This document shows, piece by piece, positions 1 to 11,614 of a DNA stretch of 64,000 nt. Below the pieces are notes generated by a model. It did no database searches, was not told the DNA's origin, and saw nothing but the letters and a program-made list of their open reading frames with translations. The stretch comes from Platycnemis pennipes (taxonomy: Eukaryota > Arthropoda > Insecta > Odonata > Platycnemididae): the NCBI GenBank assembly GCA_933228895.1, contig OW121850.1, positions 32,745,773-32,809,772 of the forward strand, read 5' to 3'. The position numbers and the translations under genes were made by a program. How positions within the stretch are numbered: position 1 is the stretch's first letter; each line of letters opens with the position of its first letter.

Positions 1-2857
1 TAAGGACCACAAATTTCGAATTTGAATTAGTACGCAGTTTGTGAGACCCTGGAACTATAAATAATAAAAATGGGAAATTAAATGTTAAAATCAACTGAAC
101 CGCGAGGAATGGAGCACTTTTTAGACAAAAAGTCTTGCCTCGAAAAGAGGACCTTGAATCAAGTAGAGGATCCTTCCTCCTTACGCTAGCTGAGGAGGGA
201 TCTCAGGGGCTGGAAGCAAGCGTAATGGTCTCCCAAGCACCATTTAGTTTTCAGTGTTTTTTTTCTTTTTGCCGCAAGCACTCAAGGAAGGATCCTCCTC
301 AGGATACCATCATCTTCTATCACGAAGACTAGGCTTACTGTGCTGCTGGAAGTTGATACGTCAGACGGAAAAATGGGAGAATTATCAAAGATGGAAGGAT
401 ATCCGAAAATGCTTCGCGTCGGAGAATTAAAAAAAAATATTCACCATAACCGTTACATCATTACGTAATATAAATTCTCTGTGATCATTACCGAACATGG
501 TTTACAGAAGTTTTCACTTTAGCACCCGCACCGCCAACGTAGAATTAAAAAAAGAAAAAAATCTCTTTTTTGTTGCAATTGTGACATTTGTATCGAGGAC
601 ATTAACGCTCGATAGTATCTTAAGATTATACTGTAAAAAAATGCTTTACCAAGGTGAACCCATACTCGATGCTAATATGACTCGACCTGTGCTTGGCGTA
701 CTGTGCTGTCTGCTTACAGAGCGGCATCCACTAATATTAAATTCCACAAAGTCGGAAGATAGAATGGTTGAGAAGAACTTTATCAATTTAAAATCAAATA
801 AGAGATTTTGACTATATGTTCTGAAAGTTGCAAAATGAAATCGTACACTAAAAGTCATATATGTACCTATTTTACCACAATAGGCCTTATCTTCATACGG
901 CTTAACGCTTTTAGCCGTACAACCAGCGAAATGCAACATCGGGTTCAAATTTTTTGACACCTATGCACCCAACTGTCTAGTTGAATTATGTTACGCATTA
1001 CGCACGCTTGGTAACAACTGACGTCTCCATTTTAAGTGATTACAGTTAAAAACCTTTTTTGTTTCTGAATCTTGCTTAACTCAGGAACAGTGTATTAAAA
1101 AAAATTAAGAATGTATAAGCGAAAAAGAACTAATGTAACAAAAACACGTCTATTGAGATTAGATAAAAATTATTGCCAATGATGAGCATTAAGGTTATTT
1201 TGCGGAATGTTTAAATGGCTTCGTCTGTTATTATGAAACTATCTTATGACTGTCAGAAATGCGTTAATAATAAAATTATAAATTTAATGTTCCAGTTATT
1301 TTTGCATCGTGAAAGGTGAGGGAAGCGTTCAATGACGATCTTTTATTGAAACCATCGGTGGATGGTGTTTCAAAAAAAATATCTCGTTCAAGGTGCTCGA
1401 TTGCTACGGTATTGTGATGGTGTGAACATCACGGAACATCCGAAATGAAATGATTAGAATGCTTTACGAAGCGTGATGAGATATGGATGGGGAGGAGGCG
1501 GGTAGGTTACGAGGCGTATGAACGCCAGTGTCACAGCAATAGCTCTGGGACCGTCATGCGTGGGGACTTCCTCACCCAAGAGTGAAGCATACGCGAAATG
1601 AGGGGAATGAAAACTGGATCTTGGGGCATAAATCAATTTACAGAATGCTGCGATAGTTCGGGAAGTTCAATTAAGAAAAAAAGGATGCTCTTGCGAGGAA
1701 ACATTTGAGCAGAAAAGAATCTTTCCAAACTGTTTTTTTCATCTGATTTAGGGTTTGATCCGAGACATTTCGCTGTAAATTGTGGGCAGCCCGATGCACC
1801 AGATGGCATGCAGCAAAGGAGTGCACCTCTCGACGCGCTTTACCCTCTGGTCCGGAAATAGTGGCAGTTTGTTGCTCGCAGAAGACCGTTTCGTCGCACT
1901 TTGTGCACGGTTGATTCTTTTTTCTTTCATCCCGGGAAGAACTCTAGAAGCAGGCGAGTTTCTTCCAAGGCCAGACGCGCCGGTAAGTGCTCAAGCCTTA
2001 ACTTATAAGGGATACAAATCTCCCAATTACTTGCCGAGAAATTTTTCATCTGTTCGTAGCTACCCAAATCGTTATTATTAAAAAATGGAAGCCACCGAAA
2101 TCACAGATTTTCCAATCAAATCTTGACGAACAATTTTATCTACTTCCGAGAGTAAAATTGTACAAATTTAAATTTTATTGTGATGTTTTTAACGACTTTA
2201 GCGTGAAAATTTGGAAACAAAGTATCATAATTACCGTTAGTAGTCATAAATATTATTCTAATTGGTATGACTGCTGTCGCTATCGAAACTCGAGTCTTCT
2301 ATGGCCTACCTCCACCTATATATGTAATTATTTTCTTTCATATCCTTCACTACATGCACCATTCATCTCATATAAAATCTCGGAGAAAACAAGCTAGATA
2401 TCAATTACACTGTCAACGCTCTTTTATAACAAAGGAATGAATTGCGATTATGGGTTAAATATGTACCAGAATTCAGATACGTTACGTTAGATAACGTCCA
2501 TATAACTCCAGTTACATACACGAGTATTACATTACTATTAGCTAAAAATTAACACAAAATTTTGTAATATTATACGGGGGCGGAGTGCTGTGAAAAATCA
2601 AAGAAAGTCTCCAAGTTGGCAATAGAAAGTACTTCTTTCGCTGATTTTTGCAATATTTAAATCAAAATTCGTATAGAGATTCGTTGAATAAAAATTATAT
2701 TTCCAATATACGTAAGAAAATATATTTCAGATTTCACATACGTATAGTTATTGTGGTTTGGGTTCCTATAACTGTGAGTAAAATAACAGTGGCCTCCAAG
2801 TTGCATTCGGAGTTTGGTGGGTACAGACTTTTTTGTATTCATGCCGTATGAAAAATT
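1..2857. other. AT-rich non-coding DNA, no gene seen
   Basis: No reading frame here resembles a protein I know, and the short frames lie in AT-rich DNA with frequent stops. The only patch that differs is about 1780-1985, which is richer in GC, is open in one + frame and ends in a strong splice-donor word (GTAAGT at 1983-1988). No acceptor or conserved peptide supports an exon there, so I leave it uncalled. Confidence 0.6.
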
Positions 2858-3095
2858 GGGTTAGTGTGAAGGCTAGGGTACTAGTCTCCCACTCTGGAGC
2901 TTCGAGTTCAAAACTCGGCAGTTGAGAAATTTTTCATCAGTTTACCGGTACCATTTGACAACTGTAGAGAGCATTGCGATTTCAGATCTGCGTCCGTCGG
3001 ACGGGACGTTCATATGCGGACACCTTCGCGCCTTGGTTAAAAGCAGGCTTATGCCAGAGTTAAGTTTCTCTTCACTCTTCCTCTGATTCTTGTAA
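2858..3095 (+). mobile_element. tRNA-derived SINE, nearly complete
   Basis: The left end is tRNA-like. A degenerate A-box region lies around 2868-2882 and a B-box-like word, GAGTTCAAAACTC, at 2904-2916, followed by CGGCAGTTGAG. The body then runs through a GTCCGTCGGACGGGACG stretch near 2991-3008, a TTAAAAGCAGGCTTATGCC stretch near 3037-3055 and a pyrimidine-rich end (TCTCTTCACTCTTCCTCTG). The same order of blocks recurs in decayed form at 52650-52862, which supports a dispersed retroposed element. Known biology: such elements are transcribed by RNA polymerase III from the internal A and B boxes and mobilised by LINE proteins. I do not see a clean target-site duplication, so the ends are approximate. 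The head is too degenerate to be a working tRNA gene. Confidence 0.75.
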
Positions 3096-5725
3096 AAGTC
3101 ATACCCACGCAATATTAACCTTCATCCTAAATGGTGAAAATGACATTGGTCTAGGACGTTCGTAAAAACATATCTGGCTAAAATTTTAGCTAATTATACT
3201 CTATGTTAACAATTGAATGGATAGATAAAAGTAAAAGATGAAGGCAAGAAATGTGTACTGAACCTTCTACGATAGCATACCAACGTATAGCGAGTGGAAA
3301 AATTATTGTACGCAAGAGATATAGAAATTCTGCTAGAGGTTTTCAGCTAATTTAATCGACGAGAAAAACGTTAACAAAAGCACAATACTTCGCTATGCTA
3401 TTATTTCACGCCAGTCACCACCCCAAAAAGTTTGGTATCCACATTCAGTCACATACTTTGGGAACCCTCCGATGCAGAGTAGGTACTCATTACTTTTACG
3501 GAATCTATCTTTTTTTAATTAATGCAACTTGTGCTGTGGTAAGGTAAATTAATGGTTATAGTGCTCAAATACGGCAATGGTAACAAATTTTGTGTGTGTT
3601 GTTTTACAGCGCACCAACATCTAGGTCATTAGCAATAAAAAATGTGATAATCGAACATACCCTTACTCATTTTCAGATTATTTATGGCAAATAGAGAAAG
3701 AAATATTTATTCAAGCTACTGTTAACGAAAATTTATCGGGATAGCTGACATAAAGACAATTTTTGCCAACCCTTGATATCGCCAAATTAAACAGTATGAA
3801 AAGTGGCTAATTGCCTGTCTGATCTTAGCGCAAAAAGGAATATTGCTGGTCATCCGCCTTGTGGTGGAATTGTTTAGAGCATTGGAGGAGCAAGACTGGA
3901 GTGAAAGGGATTGTAAAACCCTGGAGAACTGCTTATTGCCTTCTCCTTTCACGTCAGACCTCCCATAACATCCAAGGTCAAAGTTGGTTCTCTCGGAGCA
4001 TAGCACTTCACGGTCCCATTACAGCGATCCCAGCCCTTCGTTGCGGGTATTTTCCCAATGCGCTCCCACTTATAAGTGCCTCATGTATAATGGTCAAGCA
4101 ACTCCCAACTTAAAGAGCGCTTAACTAGCGACCCGAGGGCTCGCAGCCCTGGGAAACCTTTCGGAAAAAGGGACGTGGCTCACACTGTGAAGTTTCGGCG
4201 TTTAGAATTGGTATGGGGCGAGAGTGGGGCGGCACGGGAAAGATATCCAAAAACCTCTCACTTCCTCAGAGAACCTCAGGGGTTTCAAAACCCTTTTGGG
4301 TCAAGAGGTTGAGGTCGCGCCTTATGGGGATTCGTATACCTTCACCACCGGCTCCTACAGTCACATCTTTTGACTACCTTTTGCCCCCAACTCGCCATCA
4401 TTTCATCTCGCCTACCTCTCACTACCAATTTCCGACCCATTTATCCAATCCAAATAAAGCATAATGCATAAAATACGTACGCTCAAAACCCCATTCGGAA
4501 ATAGAGTATTTGTACCAATTGCGGCAACGAAAAGACAATGAGCAATATCATGGAAAGGTAAGAAGGGAAGTAGAGTAAAATAGGCTTTGCTTTGCCATAC
4601 ACAAAGGAAAATATATGTCCTTTGGAGATAAAGGAGACAAGAATGGTGGGGAAACGGAGGGAGTGTTGGGTGAGCTCGGGATTGAGAAAGGGTTCAAAGT
4701 CTTGGAGTGTGGGAGGTCGGGAGGAGAAAGGGAAGATTAAAGTATGCAAAAGGTGTTCCGACCCCTGGGGCGGCGAGAATCTTAAAGAGGAAAAATCCTA
4801 AGGAACTCAAAGAGGGTAAGAGACGGGGCGAAATCTAGTCAAGGGGTAATTTTGAGAGGTAGATTCGAGGTTAATATTTTTCTGACGCCTCCTTATTACA
4901 TATTTTCTCCATTAAACCACGCGAAAAATCAGGTAGGCATCATCGTGTCGAGTATCAATCCTAGTAACTGATGAAATTACATATTGTATGGAGTAAAAAT
5001 CCCTCTGAAGGGGTTAGTACTCAGAGTGTGACCTACGAAGGTGATACAGAGAAAGACATCTTAGTTGTTAAAAGAAAGATCTTTTACCCATTTTATCACC
5101 TCCTCTGTTTATCTCCGCAAAAGAAATTTTAGATGGAAGTCCTCGTAGCTATGGTCTCGAAAAGTATATTGTTGTTTTTCGTTGTACTTCTCCCGAGAGT
5201 ATATAGTTTTCACCGAGAAATATGTCCATCAGGTTACGAAAACCACGAATGATGAACAAGGAAATAAATATCCTATAGCTAAAGAGTTACCGCAGAATGA
5301 TCATCATCAGGGAGTTAAAAAAATGATTGCAGTACAAAAATAGATCGCAGTTGATCAAATTTGTGATGTTACGTTTGTTATGTATGATTGTGAATAATTA
5401 CAGGAAAATACGCGGTACATAAAGTTTCATTTATGGGAGTTGTAATTCATAGATAAACCGATGTAGCCAATTCATTCTTTCTCAAAGAAGGCAGAAAACT
5501 AAAGAGAAAACAAGAACAAGTTAGAAAAAGAATACCAATCATGGAGAAAAAGCCTGATGTTATCGCCCAGGAAAAATGCTGCTTTATTTCTTCGAGTGAT
5601 TAAGACCGTTTTCAATTTAAGAGTGACAGATCTTATGGAAAAATTTTCGGATGACACACTTATCTCGTGGACTAAATGAAAAGAAGATTGCGGCCGTGAG
5701 TAATTCACTCTCTCTCCCCCTCCAG
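3096..5725. other. Non-coding DNA with scattered splice-like words
   Basis: No gene seen. A strong acceptor-like run (TGTGTGTTGTTTTACAG ending at 3609) is followed within 25 bases by AATAAA, which could be the start of a terminal exon but has no conserved peptide. A small GC palindrome (AGGGCTCGCAGCCCT) lies at about 4136-4150. Everything else is AT-rich with short random frames. Confidence 0.45.
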
Positions 5726-5746
5726 GAACGAAAAGCCCATTGTGAG
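5726..5746 (+). other. Possible 21-nt micro-exon
   Basis: A strong polypyrimidine tract and AG (CACTCTCTCTCCCCCTCCAG, ending at 5725) is followed by 21 bases, GAACGAAAAGCCCATTGTGAG, and then by a good splice donor, GTACGT, at 5747. Twenty-one bases is a multiple of three, and the surrounding + frame stays open from 5651 to 5839, giving ERKAHCE. Micro-exons with this geometry are known in animal neural and muscle genes. I cannot recognise a host gene and the match may be chance; RNA evidence would be needed. Confidence 0.2.
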
Positions 5747-5929
5747 GTACGTAATAGACGGAATGAATTGTTGCCGCATTCGCGCCCCGTGGGACCTCAA
5801 CTAAGAGTGTCTGGGGAGGGACTTACACTCTTGGTGTAAGCGGAGGGAAACAAAAAGTTTCCACTCCCTTCTTCCTCTCTCCTACTCCTCCTTGGCCTAC
5901 GCTCCCGCATCGCAATATGCAAAATGGAC

Positions 5930-6170
5930 GACGTAAACGGTTTAAGATGTGGATGGATTGGGAGGGGAAACTCTTGAGGGTTGGTTGGAGGGGAGGAGAG
6001 TTGGCTGGGTCGAGAAGCTGAGGCAAAGGACGAGGTCACGGGGAGGAGGGGAAGGGCAAAGGAATCGGGAGAGTGCCCAAGTTACTCGTCATGGGGAAGC
6101 TTTTAGTTGGCGAGAGAAAGAGGAAGAGGGGAAGGGCTGGGTGAGTGAAGAACGAGATTATAATCGCAGG
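5930..6170 (+). repeat. Purine-rich tract
   Basis: The + strand is strongly purine-biased (runs such as GGAGGGGAGGAGAG and GAGAAAGAGGAAGAGGGG). The bias removes stop codons, which explains the open frames of 60-90 codons across it in several frames. I see no protein signature. Confidence 0.55.
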
Positions 6171-6220
6171 AGGAGAACAATTCTCAAATGTGCTAATGAG
6201 TTGAAATTAAAGATGCGTTA

Positions 6221-6642
6221 AAGCACTACACCTTTTAGAACTTGTGTAACTGCTGTGTGAAGTGATTAAAGTGACTGAGCGTCTCCCTGCTTGATTGGCT
6301 GGCGCTAATTGCAAGAGAAATCCATGATTACTTGTGAAATTTCACTGAGTGACGTGATAGATAGTTACTAAACATTATTATGGAAATGACTGTATATTAC
6401 AACAAGGCGCGAAGTACATTGAGCTAAAAATAAAGCCCTACACCTTTTAGAAATTGTGCAACTGCTGTGTGAAGTGATTAAATGGACTGAGCGTCTCTCT
6501 GCATGCTTGGCTGGGACAAATTACAGGAGAAGTCCATGATTACTCGTGTAATTCCACTGAGTGATGTGATATATAATTACTGAACATTTGTACGGAAATG
6601 ACTGAATACGGCAATAAGGCGCGAAGTTCATTGAGCTAAAAT
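6221..6642. repeat. Two-copy tandem duplication, about 212-bp unit
   Basis: Unit 1 (6221-6432) and unit 2 (6433-6642) both run from AAGC(A/C)CTACACCTTTTAGAA to CATTGAGCTAAAA, in the same order and without large gaps. Shared blocks include CTGCTGTGTGAAGTGATTAAA, GACTGAGCGTCTC, CCATGATTACT and AAGGCGCGAAGT. By eye the copies are roughly 85% identical, so the duplication is not recent. There is no reading frame conserved between them and no third copy in the window. Confidence 0.85.
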
Positions 6643-8040
6643 GCTTTGGAATACGTAAATAGTCGTCTAACCACAGCTTTAATAATGACATTTATCTTTG
6701 ATACGGATGGCAGTAATGTAAAGGACATGGGCCTATATACCTAATGAACAGACAACGGGAGAAGTGTATTTAGGAGAATGCATATGTGCAACTACCCATT
6801 CTTTCAGAAAAACGCAAAATCCTGCCTAGAAAGCAAACCGAAGTGAGAAATTAGTATTATAATCAAAACTTTATTAACCAGCTGATTTCAGTCGATCAAT
6901 ACTCACTGTCGTCATGGAAATATAGTTGATAAAGATAATACAGATCTCAGGCATTTTAGTTATAGGTTGCGCGCTGGAAAATATCGGAAGAAATATAATT
7001 AAACTTTTTAATTCACCTTTTACTCTGAATGCAATCCATCTAGACTGGAAACATCGGCATAAATACGAACCAATTTCATTTTTCCTAGGAAGTCGTAATG
7101 TCATCCCTTAAAAGTCTTCCTTGAACATTAATAATTGCTAAACATCATTAAATTCACAGGTAGGGAAATTTACACCAAATATAGCCTTCAAATGCAATAT
7201 TAGAGCTAACGTAATACAAGTGCTCGGAAGTTTCTATTTAATTTCTGATTAACTTAACTCTGACAATGCAATCACACACAACCATCCATGATTGTTCAAC
7301 AATTAGGTATGAGATTTCAGATGGCTGGTAATAAGAACTTAGCTCTTAAAGTATATTACAGCAAAATATACATAGAAATGCTTCTAAAAATAGAGCGTAA
7401 CATTAGGTTCAATGAGGCAATTTGATTTTGAATGTGAATAAGTAATTGGCCCACAAATGATACCATGTAGCTTATTTTTTGGTAATATAATAAGTATTAA
7501 CGCAATAAAAAACAAGCATGTTGCATTTACTGGCTTGAATTCTAGAAGAAATGTAAATATTATATGAAAAAGGGACAAACATTCGAGCCAAAGACAAGGA
7601 AAAGTCAACAAAATTTTGTACGGTTTAGACTGTTAACAAGCTTTCTCCATTGAGAAATTTTCGATATTTTTGGCCTCACTAATGGCTTTCATGAACTCCC
7701 ATTTCTGGCAAGGATATAATCGTAAACTAATCCGACTGAGACGTAACCAGAGCTCTCAACCCTGTAAAATATTTCTCCAAGGTGGAGACGAGAGGTGCGC
7801 CTACCCTCAGAGATACACAGAATTGTTTCCCGGAGCACTCAACCCACATTATCATGATGACGCACCTAGATTTCACCGTTGCGAACGACGGTGGGGAACG
7901 GAGGAATATGCACATGGAAAGGGAGATTGAAAAGGGAAGGAATTCAGAGGAAGAAGTAGAGATCCAATGGCATGGCGCCGGCAAAGGAGAGGGAGAGAGC
8001 GGCAGTTGTAATGCGGACAATAGGAAGATGAAACCTTTTG
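6643..8040. other. AT-rich non-coding DNA, nothing recognised
   Basis: Only short frames with no domain or motif that I recognise. No repeat, microsatellite or hairpin of note was seen. Confidence 0.55.
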
Positions 8041-8540
8041 CTTTCCTGCAAGTTCACTCCGGAGCTGGGGAGGGAGTTATAGGTTCAGATGGTTGGGGGA
8101 TTTTGAGAGGTGGGGTGGTCGGGATGGAGTGAGAGAGCTCCCCGCAAGGTCTTGTGTGGTAAAAATTCTCGACAGAGAGAGAAGACGGCGAGGAGAGGTC
8201 GAGAAGGGAAAGAGAGAGAGAGAGAGAAAGGAAGCAGAGAGAAGATTTCCTTTTGGCTCGGGATTCGAAAAGCGGATATTAAGGAATGAGTGTGGCGGCG
8301 TAAGAAGAGGGAGGATAGACTGTGAGTGTAGTGTGGGAACAGGGGCTTTTATTAGGTTAAGAGCGCGAGTTGGAAGTTTTCGAAGGAATAGGGGATGAAA
8401 GGGTCTGTGTGTGGGTGTGTGTGAGTTAGTGGGGTTAAAGGGGTCTTTAGATGTGGGGGGAAGGGATGGAAGGGGAATTGTTTGGGAGGAATCGGAAGGG
8501 GAGGATGGAAGAAGGGTCTCTCGGAGGAGCATTGTGTTTT
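8040..8540 (+). repeat. Purine-rich tract with (GA)n and GT-rich runs
   Basis: The + strand is almost entirely purine-rich, with GAGAGAGAGAGAGAGA around 8212-8228 and a GTGTGTGGGTGTGTGTGAG run at about 8406-8424. A 151-codon frame on the minus strand (8077-8532) is only the translation of the pyrimidine-rich complement (Ser, Pro, Leu, Thr) and is not called as a gene. Such tracts can adopt triplex DNA; that is inference. Confidence 0.65.
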
Positions 8541-8689
8541 AAGGAGGTTTAGCGCAGATCCCATGCAACTGGCGATGCCACGCAGCAAAATACTCTTTTT
8601 TACGGAGCTATTTTCTCAAGGTTGGGGCCGCAAAAGGGGAGATACATTGTGCCAAGGTGAAGGGCGAGGGGACACGGACAGGGAGGAAG

Positions 8690-8830
8690 AGGCGGACCGC
8701 TTTTATATGCGGGGGCTTATTTTTGGCGCGCCTGGCGGGCACTTTATGCATTTGCCCGTGAAAATGGATGGAGCGAAACACGTTGAAGGCACGTGAATAT
8801 CGCCGTCTGGCCGAAAAAAAAATCTTTTGG
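8690..8830. promoter_or_regulatory. Small GC-rich patch with E2F-like sites
   Basis: An isolated CpG-containing patch in AT-rich surroundings. TTTTGGCGCGCC at 8721-8732 and CTGGCGGGCAC just after it resemble the E2F consensus (TTTSGCGC), and ACTTTATGCATTTGCC follows at about 8741. No transcription start, TATA context or coding exon can be tied to it, so a regulatory role is only a possibility. Confidence 0.25.
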
Positions 8831-9003
8831 TTCACGAAATGAAGGTCGGAGGCCATGAGCTTCACACTGAAACTGAGTAACTTTAATAAAATAACTTATA
8901 TGAAGAAATGTGACAAGAGGATAACATTATTTTATGTTCACTTTCTTTCCTACTTTCCGAAGTTATCCGCTTCGAAAATAATATACGTGGTCTTGAGAAA
9001 AGT

Positions 9004-9250
9004 AGTGTTAGCCCAGTAGGTAGAGAGTCGAACCGATGACCAATGGACCCAGGTTCGAATCTCGGAAAAGGTTTGGACTTGTCTATTCAAATTCAAGCTG
9101 GGTTCTTTTCTGGATATCAGTTATTTATGGAAAACCGAAGGTGTTACGTAGAAAGGAACCTGCCCCCCATCATAAAAAAATCATCCGCCGTTGGGAGTTG
9201 TATTTGGCGAGTTCCAACCTCGCCGACCAGATCAACCTTCAAATTGAACA
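9004..9250 (+). mobile_element. tRNA-derived SINE, second family
   Basis: A textbook internal polymerase III promoter is visible: A-box TAGCCCAGTAGG at 9009-9020 and B-box GGTTCGAATCT at 9052-9062, about 32 bases apart as in a tRNA. The expected acceptor-stem pairing is absent, so this is a tRNA-derived element and not a tRNA gene. The downstream body does not match the SINE at 2858-3095. The 3' end is uncertain; I place it before the ordinary AT-rich DNA near 9250. The open frames over it translate the B-box as PRFESR, a usual artefact of such elements. Confidence 0.65.
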
Positions 9251-9260
9251 ATACCTTTGA

Positions 9261-10780
9261 TCCTTTGATCCACATCGTTGACTGTCGTGGATAACTCTAG
9301 ACAAATGGGTTGCATCGTCTTGGCCCAATATCGACACAAATACTCATGAGAGATGCTTGGAAACCATTGACCAAGCATTAAAGTGGAGGGTGAATACGGA
9401 GCCTGTAATTTTGTTTACCTTTCCCATGATGCCTAATAGATTTAAATAGACTGCCTAAAATTAATTTATGGCGTCTTGTAACCTTTGGCCCCAAAATGAA
9501 ACTCTCAAGGCCATTTCCACGTTAACCCAAATATTGCCGGCGTTCTAGAGGTTTTAGACCCCCAGTACTCAAACGGGAGTATCGTTTTCAATTATTTCTT
9601 TCGAAGTTTCCGCTAATATGTTATTTAATTAACGCAGCTGAACCGGAATTAGCTTCCCTTTATTGAATTAAGCGGTCAAAGGAAAGCATTTGATCTCGGT
9701 ACCAAAAACTTTGGAGTCACTGAATACTGAAAAATACTGCTTTCAAAAACTCCATCTCATTTATTCAGAGAGCAAGGCTTAAGTTTGGAGATTATTCCTG
9801 CCTTCCGAGGAGAAACAGGGCCCAGTATTCAATTAACATCGATGAAGCGCAAACCACGATGTTATGCCGGAGAAACTTTATGTGAGACAGACTTGCATTT
9901 GCCTCCCAGCCGATTAATTATTCGCTATCGTAAAAATATCAACCGCGCACCCTAATTACGCTGGATACAGGCGCATTCTATTTCCTTGTGGAAGAAGCGA
10001 CTGATCTTTTTTTTTTCGAAAACGGATGGACCAACCTCAAAAATGCATAATCTCTCTGCATGCGCTCCTGCACCTGGATTTTTATTTGAATGATGTGGGA
10101 AGCCTTTTCATTGGCATACCACGGGATGAGAAAACGTGACTTTGCAATGCTATTTGAGGTTTCTAAGTGGAAAAGCTAATTAAAATCTCAATCAAAGTAA
10201 TGCCAAAACCTAAGAGTTTCCGAGATTATAAGCTCGAAGAATGCGCATAGGAATAACCTGCGGCTTCCCTTCTATAATTTATACTTCTCTTCTATACGTT
10301 TGATTAACCATCCTTGGAGATCCGTGCGTTTCGAAAACGGGTGGATTATTTGCTCAATGAATCTAGTTCTGCACCTTCCAGTACCTCCACGATGGTAATG
10401 AACACTGCGGAATCTAGCTTTCTATTCCCTTGAAGAAGCAAACCTCATAAACTTGATAAGTGAATTCAGCAATGGAGTTCTAAATATCAAGGCTTTTCCG
10501 GTACTAAACCTCACTTTATCAAATGAAGTAATTAGTAAAGTATTTATAATGATCATTTATTATTATTAAAATGCAGCACTAGGCAAAAATAATTTTAAAA
10601 ATATCAATCAAGAGTTTTTTATTTATGTTAATTATGACCCTCCGAAAATTTAATTGTCTTGTGAAACATTTCTTTACATGTGCGTTCTTCCAACGTGGCG
10701 TGCATTTAATTTTAATGAAAGGCAGCGTTACGATTTTCATTTGTTAAAATTCGCTACAAATAGATGTTTTTACGAATTTT
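9261..10780. other. Non-coding DNA, nothing recognised
   Basis: About 1.5 kb without a reading frame, repeat or motif that I can name. It includes an AT-rich end (10540-10630) just before the retrotransposon fragment. Confidence 0.55.
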
Positions 10781-11216
10781 ATCATCATGGGTCAACAACC
10801 TTAACACTGATTTGTCGCAGATCTCCACTAGTTTTTTCTACCCTATACAACTCTTCTCTTTGGCATCCTAACAACTTGCACAATGTGTTTCAAGCAATAT
10901 CATCCTTTTCTATTCTTTCCATTCACTTTTCCTTGGTTTAGACCAGCATATCTCAAGATATGACCGCTTAAGAAGTCATGTTTCTTTTTCATAAGACTTA
11001 TTTTTTCTCCCATTCTCCTAAGGGCCACTTCGTTAGTCACTCGGTCGGTACATTTGATCTTCACCTTTTTTCTAACTGCGTCACATTTAGAACGCTTCCA
11101 GCTTTACTTCGCTGCTCTATGAGGAAGTGATCTCCAGATGCATGTTCTGATGAATTGTTTCCTTACTTTCACCCTTGTATTTTCAGCTGTGAGAAGATTC
11201 TTCTGTTGGAAGTATG
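10781..11216 (-). mobile_element. 5'-truncated non-LTR retrotransposon (LINE) 3' end, decayed
   Basis: Read on the minus strand, broken frames spell the C-terminal part of a LINE reverse transcriptase polyprotein. In order: QQKNLLTAENT (about 11200-11235), VRKQFIRTCIW (11134-11166), LEAF with stops after it, KIKCTDRVTNEVALRRMGEK (within 10993-11064), then HDFLSGHILRYAGL (10938-10980). Relatives of this family carry KIKWTDRVTNEEVLRR and GHILRH.GLL at these places. The end, RSATNQC-stop at 10801-10824, matches the end of the stub at 11615-11671, and the element finishes in ATGATGAT at 10781-10788 read in reverse. Stops and at least one frameshift make it dead. The clade (RTE, CR1 or another) cannot be fixed from this fragment. 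Its 5' end coincides with a perfect palindrome. Confidence 0.8.
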
Positions 11217-11249
11217 CATACTTCCAACAGAAGAATCTTCTCACAGCTG
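11184..11249. repeat. Perfect 66-bp palindrome at the LINE 5' end
   Basis: Positions 11184-11249 read identically on both strands, with the centre between 11216 and 11217 (AGTATG/CATACT) and no spacer. Pairing was checked base by base; it stops at T11183/G11250. The left half is the start of the minus-strand LINE fragment. The right half is an inverted 33-bp copy of it, and the two diverge immediately outside. This fits snap-back copying of the cDNA end during retrotransposition, or a cloning or assembly artefact. Confidence 0.95.
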
Positions 11250-11614
11250 GGCCTCTTAGCCTGGGCTATTCTAATAACTATATGACCTTCTATCTTCGCT
11301 CATCGCTTGTTATTTGGCTTCCCAGATACCAATACTCGAAAAAATTCTCGAATTTTTGCATTTCAAGTTTATAACTATTGCAACTAATAAATTAATGAAA
11401 TGTATAAACCGTAAGTCGAGATAAAAAAACCTATGATTCACGAAATTTTAGTAATTTCTCAACGGGTTTTATGATTAAAGGGTCACAAGGGTAGGGAAAG
11501 GGTATTCATTGGATATGATCTCGCTCAAAATGATTGTTTCTACGCTAACAGCGTTTAAATGAAATATTCCGCCCAAGTATATTATTTATTGTGAAAGAGA
11601 AGAATTACGTCACA

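Noticed and set aside
1782..1988. First exon ending in GTAAGT
   Set aside because: The frame is open and the donor is strong, but no promoter feature or conserved peptide supports it.
3594..3640. Terminal exon: strong acceptor at 3609 followed by AATAAA
   Set aside because: Only about 22 codons are open and the peptide is not recognisable. Such words are expected by chance in AT-rich DNA.
6221..6642. CRISPR array
   Set aside because: There are only two long diverged units with no spacers, in what is clearly eukaryotic DNA.
8077..8532. 151-codon minus frame rich in Ser, Pro, Leu and Thr
   Set aside because: It is the translation of a pyrimidine-rich strand, where stop codons are rare. Other long frames overlap it and no domain is present.
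9004..9075. Functional tRNA gene
   Set aside because: A and B boxes are good, but the acceptor and anticodon arms do not pair and there is no T-run terminator directly after. Called a SINE.
10654..10941. 95-codon + frame over the LINE region
   Set aside because: It is antisense to the LINE remnant; the minus strand carries the recognisable reverse transcriptase C-terminal motifs.
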